Part shown: piece by piece, positions 6,068-8,762 of the stretch
Layout of the letters: each line of letters begins with the position of its first letter
Position numbering within the stretch: the first letter of the stretch is position 1
Assembly: GCA_030604975.1 (NCBI GenBank)
Contig: JAUVUV010000067.1
Span: 1 to 8,762, forward strand
Length of the DNA stretch: 8,762 bases
DNA from: Candidatus Glassiibacteriota bacterium
GTDB lineage: Bacteria > Gemmatimonadota > Glassbacteria > GWA2-58-10
Direction: 5' to 3'
Notes under the pieces: generated by a model
Told to the model about the DNA's origin: nothing
Databases searched by the model: none
Seen by the model: only the letters and a program-made list of their open reading frames with translations
Translations under genes and position numbers: made by a program

Positions 6068-7027
6068 ATGGAAAAAACGCTTAAAGTAGGCCAGTTTTAT
6101 TCCCAGCATAAAGAAAGGTTTAAACTCAGCCTTTTTACCGAAGAGCATACTCTGGAAAGCCTGATTGTGAGCCATGAAGTCAGCAGACCCGGACTCATAC
6201 TTGGTGGTTTCACTAAGAAATTCGCTTACGACCGGATGCTCATTTTCGGGGAGACAGAGATCGTTTATCTGGAGAGCCTGTCTCAGAAGAAACTTAATTC
6301 TTATATCAAAACAATGTGTTCTTTCGATATTCCCTGTATAGTTGTCTCCAAAGGCCTCAAGCCGCCGGAACTGATGGTTGAGGTGGCCAACCGGCAGAAG
6401 ATACCTGTGCTGGGGACGACCCTGGGTACGCAGGAATTCTCACGTAAACTCTCCGGTTTTCTGGAGCAGTATTTTGCGCCCCATACATTTATTCACGGTT
6501 CCCTGGCGGATGTTTACGGCGTGGGAGTGATGTATATAGGGGCCAGCGGTATCGGCAAAAGCGAATGCGTGCTGGATCTGGTGGAACGTGGACACAGGCT
6601 GGTCTGCGATGATGTGATCCATATAATCAGGGTCGGGGAAAACACGCTTGTGGGAATGGCGGATGAAAAATTCGGCCATCACATGGAAATACGTGGCCTG
6701 GGGATTATCGATATTTTCCGGCTTTTCGGTATCAGGGCGGTACGTTCGCGCAAGAGAATCGAGGTCGTTGTGGAACCGGTTCACTGGAAGGAGAATGTGG
6801 CTTTTGACCGTACGGGCATAGCTGACCGGACCACTGAAATCCTGGGGGTGGAACTTCCCTTGGTCCAGGTTCCGCTGGTGCCGGGAAAGAACATAACGGT
6901 TATCAGCGAAGTTATCGCCATGAATTATCTCCTTAAACTCAAGGGATATCATTCCGCAAAGGAGTTTAACCGCAGATTGCTTGAAGAAATGGGCCCGGAT
7001 AGGTATATTGAAGAGTTATCTGAATAA
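6068..7027 (+). CDS. hprK: HPr kinase/phosphorylase HprK
   Basis: This bifunctional enzyme phosphorylates HPr on its regulatory serine and removes that phosphate by phosphorolysis, linking energy state to the phosphorelay. From ATG 6068 the protein has 319 residues, within the usual range. The N-terminal domain spans ~1-130. The catalytic domain has 'FIHGSLADVYGVGVMYIG' with His143, P-loop GASGIGKS (158-165), Asp181-Asp182 in 'LVCDDVIHI', the family signature EIRGLGIIDI (207-216), and 'PLVPGKNITVISEVIAMNYLLK' near the end. All residues expected for both activities seem present. The frame is open from TTG 6035, but that codon lies in the T-run of the preceding terminator, so ATG 6068 is preferred; its Shine-Dalgarno is weak. 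The substrate, HPr, is encoded 79 bases downstream. Identification is secure; the start and the source of transcription are the uncertain points. Confidence 0.95.
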   Translation: MEKTLKVGQFYSQHKERFKLSLFTEEHTLESLIVSHEVSRPGLILGGFTKKFAYDRMLIFGETEIVYLESLSQKKLNSYIKTMCSFDIPCIVVSKGLKPPELMVEVANRQKIPVLGTTLGTQEFSRKLSGFLEQYFAPHTFIHGSLADVYGVGVMYIGASGIGKSECVLDLVERGHRLVCDDVIHIIRVGENTLVGMADEKFGHHMEIRGLGIIDIFRLFGIRAVRSRKRIEVVVEPVHWKENVAFDRTGIADRTTEILGVELPLVQVPLVPGKNITVISEVIAMNYLLKLKGYHSAKEFNRRLLEEMGPDRYIEELSE

Positions 7028-7031
7028 ATCT

Positions 7032-7048
7032 ATTGTTAACATAACAAT
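7032..7048. promoter_or_regulatory. Perfect 17-bp palindrome upstream of ptsH
   Basis: ATTGTTAACATAACAAT consists of perfect seven-base arms around ACA. It lies five bases after the hprK stop. Size and symmetry fit a dimeric repressor operator; the AT-rich stem without a T-tail is a poor terminator. The cognate regulator is unknown. Confidence 0.45.
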
Positions 7049-7059
7049 TAGGAAAATCG

Positions 7060-7078
7060 GTTCATTATTAATATGAAC
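7060..7078. promoter_or_regulatory. Second palindrome upstream of ptsH
   Basis: GTTCAT (7060-7065) and ATGAAC (7073-7078) are perfect inverted arms around TATTAAT. Its centre is 29 bp from that of the preceding palindrome, and it ends 28 bases before the ptsH start. The two differ in sequence, so they would be sites for different proteins or RNA hairpins. No clean promoter could be placed in this gap. Confidence 0.35.
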
Positions 7079-7106
7079 GAAGCTATCGAAAGCGAATTTA
7101 AAGATC

Positions 7107-7394
7107 ATGTCGAGTTTAACTGCAAAGTTAAAAATACAGAACAGGTTGGGACTTCATGCGAGACCTGCGGCTATGCTGGTTCAAACCACCAACAAGTTTA
7201 AAAGTGAGATCCTTATTAAAAAAAACGATATGGAGGTTAATGCCAAAAGTATACTGGGTATCATGATGCTTGCCGCAGAGTATGGTTCCAGCCTTGTTTT
7301 AACTGTTTCGGGCAAGGACGCTGAGGAAGCTCTTAGCGCTGTGAGAGAGCTTTTCGAGAGAAAATTTGATGAGAAAAAAAAGGAGAATGCCTGA
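7107..7394 (+). CDS. ptsH: Phosphocarrier protein HPr
   Basis: HPr accepts phosphate from Enzyme I on a histidine and passes it to EIIA-type acceptors; HprK also phosphorylates a serine. The 95-residue protein carries the active-site motif 'NRLGLHARPAAMLVQ' with His17 and the regulatory-site motif 'NAKSILGIMMLAA' with Ser48 (equivalent to His15 and Ser46 of Bacillus HPr). Both sites being intact, next to hprK, indicates a working dual-phosphorylation switch. The fold is complete, with 'SSLVLTVSGKDAEEALSAVRELF' near the C-terminus and a charged extension (KFDEKKKENA). The start at 7107 has only a weak AAAG nearby, but it gives the family-standard N-terminus. The stop precedes the preferred ptsI ATG by one base, so ptsH and ptsI are almost certainly cotranscribed. 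Confidence 0.96.
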   Translation: MSSLTAKLKIQNRLGLHARPAAMLVQTTNKFKSEILIKKNDMEVNAKSILGIMMLAAEYGSSLVLTVSGKDAEEALSAVRELFERKFDEKKKENA

Positions 7395-7395
7395 A

Positions 7396-8762
7396 ATGCC
7401 TGGGCCAAGAGTAGGAAAAACTGTCAGGGGCAAAAGAAAGAGAAAAAGCGGCGAGTTTGCTGTATCAGGCGTCGCAGCCTCTCCCGGGCTGGTTATGGCT
7501 ACGGCTTCCGTGATTTCCTTCGGTTTGCCCAGCATTCCGATCAGGAAATTGAGACGGAATGAAGTGGATGATGAAATCAAGCGATTCCGTAACTCATTGA
7601 CCACTACGCGGGATCAGTGCCTAAAGCTGCAGAATGGTCTCAAAAAGAAACTCAAGGATAAAACTCCCCAGATATTCGATGCCCACCTTCTGATGATCGA
7701 CGATACATTTATCACCGATCAGACGATTTCCCTTATCAGAGATAAGCTTATAGGCGCCGAGCAGGCTTATTCTATCACCGTGAACAAGATTGTCAAGGTG
7801 ATCGGGGCGGACCGCAACGACAATTATCTGCGGGAGCGCGTGGCAGACATCCGGGACGTGGAGCGCCGGGTGATGGCCAATCTCATGGGGCTGACTGACC
7901 CTTCCAGAGTGGATCTCAAGGAGCAGGCTATACTTGTGGCCCACGACCTTACTCCTAGCCAGACCGCGCAACTGGACCGCAAGCTGGTTCTCGGCTGCGC
8001 CACCGATGTCGGCGGGGCTACCAGTCACACAGCCATTCTCAGCCGCTCGCTCGAAATACCGGCCGTGGTCGGCCTGGGAAATATTACCGAACTGGTGGAT
8101 ACTGGCGATGAGATAATAATAGACGGCTATGCCGGCAAGGTGATTATCCGGCCCAGGAAAGCCGAGGTGGAGGACTTTTATTTCAAGGCCAAAGATTACC
8201 GGATGATCGAGAACCGGCTGGCCAAACTCAGGGATCTGCCCGCGAAAACAGTGGATGGCAGGCTTGTCGAGCTGTCGGCGAATATCGAGTTTCCTAAAGA
8301 GGTTGATTCTGTGATCAGCCACGGGGCAAAAGGAGTGGGGCTTTTCCGTTCCGAGTTTCTCTATCTCACCCGCAGTACACTGCCCACGGAAGAGGAACAG
8401 TACCAGGCCTACGCCGAGGTGGCTCGTCGTCTGAACCCCGATCCAGTGATTATCCGTACCCTGGATGCAGGAGCGGATAAATTCTCTGCACAGTTCCAGT
8501 CCACTCCGGACCCAAATCCCTTCCTGGGAAACCGCGCGATTCGTATCTGCCTAAAGCACAAGGACATTTTTCGCACGCAGTTGAGAGCCCTGTTCCGCGC
8601 CACCCTTGAGGGCAACATTAAAATCCTTCTGCCGTTCATTTCGACTATCGAGGAGTTGAAAAAGGCAATGGCATTTATCCGAAAGGTGCGGCGTGAGCTG
8701 GTGGATGAGGGCCTGCCGATATCTGAAAAGGTCGAGGTGGGCAGCATGATCGAGATTCCCTC
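7396..8762 (+). CDS. ptsI: PTS Enzyme I (phosphoenolpyruvate-protein phosphotransferase), 3'-truncated by window edge
   Basis: Enzyme I takes phosphate from PEP and passes it to HPr in the cytoplasm. The frame stays open to the window end, giving 455 of an expected ~575-600 residues. Visible parts: the HPr-binding N-domain (~22-165, from 'VSGVAASPG'); the swivelling phosphohistidine domain with 'GGATSHTAILSRSLEIPAVVG' and active His211; and the start of the PEP-binding barrel with 'GVGLFRSEFLYL' (Arg318), 'IIRTLDAGADK' (Arg354), and 'NPFLGNRAIRICL'. The final catalytic Glu, Arg and Cys residues lie beyond the window. ATG 7396 is chosen: AAGGAG at 7380-7385 is ten bases away, whereas ATG 7387 is one base from it. 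Either start leaves an unusual basic N-terminal extension of about 20 residues (8 Lys/Arg in 5-17) before the normal start of the fold. The gene follows ptsH by one base. Confidence 0.95.
   Translation, partial: MPGPRVGKTVRGKRKRKSGEFAVSGVAASPGLVMATASVISFGLPSIPIRKLRRNEVDDEIKRFRNSLTTTRDQCLKLQNGLKKKLKDKTPQIFDAHLLMIDDTFITDQTISLIRDKLIGAEQAYSITVNKIVKVIGADRNDNYLRERVADIRDVERRVMANLMGLTDPSRVDLKEQAILVAHDLTPSQTAQLDRKLVLGCATDVGGATSHTAILSRSLEIPAVVGLGNITELVDTGDEIIIDGYAGKVIIRPRKAEVEDFYFKAKDYRMIENRLAKLRDLPAKTVDGRLVELSANIEFPKEVDSVISHGAKGVGLFRSEFLYLTRSTLPTEEEQYQAYAEVARRLNPDPVIIRTLDAGADKFSAQFQSTPDPNPFLGNRAIRICLKHKDIFRTQLRALFRATLEGNIKILLPFISTIEELKKAMAFIRKVRRELVDEGLPISEKVEVGSMIEIP

Noticed and set aside
7073..7201. 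Small + frame (42 codons) starting before ptsH and running out of frame into it
   Set aside because: It has no nearby ribosome site and most of it overlaps conserved HPr coding sequence; its CxxC arises from the other frame of the active-site region.
7621..8322. Minus-strand open frame of 233 codons opposite ptsI
   Set aside because: It lies wholly opposite a strongly conserved part of Enzyme I, its translation resembles no known family, and the + strand frame explains the codon pattern.
1..8762. CRISPR array, tRNA, rRNA or insertion sequence
   Set aside because: No regularly spaced repeat array, cloverleaf or rRNA-like stretch, or transposase with terminal repeats was seen; genes fill nearly the entire window.

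Overview
The window is a contiguous, tightly packed block of nine genes, all on the + strand, from a Gram-negative (LPS-making) bacterium of roughly balanced base composition. No phage, transposon, CRISPR array, tRNA or rRNA was seen. The combination of a lipoprotein-type LptC, a long OstA/LptA-like protein rich in Asp-Ser-Leu motifs, and HPr kinase beside HPr and Enzyme I suggests an uncultivated FCB-like or deltaproteobacteria-like lineage. The sequence alone does not settle the phylum.

Region 1 (1-2671) is an LPS cluster: the 3' part of kdsD (arabinose-5-phosphate isomerase, first step of Kdo synthesis), then lptC (predicted lipoprotein) and an extended LptA/OstA-like periplasmic protein. 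These reading frames overlap (ATGA at kdsD/lptC; 23 bases at lptC/lptA), which implies translational coupling. kdsC, which lies between kdsD and lptC in E. coli, is not here.

Region 2 (2672-5231) opens with a 171-base gap holding a good sigma-70-type promoter and, just downstream, a sigma-54-like element. It continues with lptB (LPS transporter ATPase, probable TTG start) and rpoN (sigma-54 with a very acidic linker).

Region 3 (5232-6040) is a 299-base non-coding leader with tandem 22-bp-spaced repeats and nested inverted repeats, then hpf (ribosome hibernation factor with an acidic tail instead of the usual long-form dimerisation domain). A strong intrinsic terminator ends it.

Region 4 (6068-8762) is hprK, ptsH and the first 455 codons of ptsI: HPr kinase/phosphorylase, HPr with both phosphorylation sites, and Enzyme I. 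Together they form the soluble phosphorelay PEP -> EI -> HPr(His17), with HprK acting on HPr(Ser48). No sugar-specific EII gene, ptsN or rapZ is visible.

The order lptB-rpoN-hpf followed by phosphorelay genes is an established linkage in Gram-negative bacteria, so no wholly new system is evident. The most interesting material is regulatory: a terminator 27 bases before the hprK start codon, a motif shared between the lptB and hpf leaders, a possible sigma-54 site ahead of the operon that encodes sigma-54, and two palindromes between hprK and ptsH.
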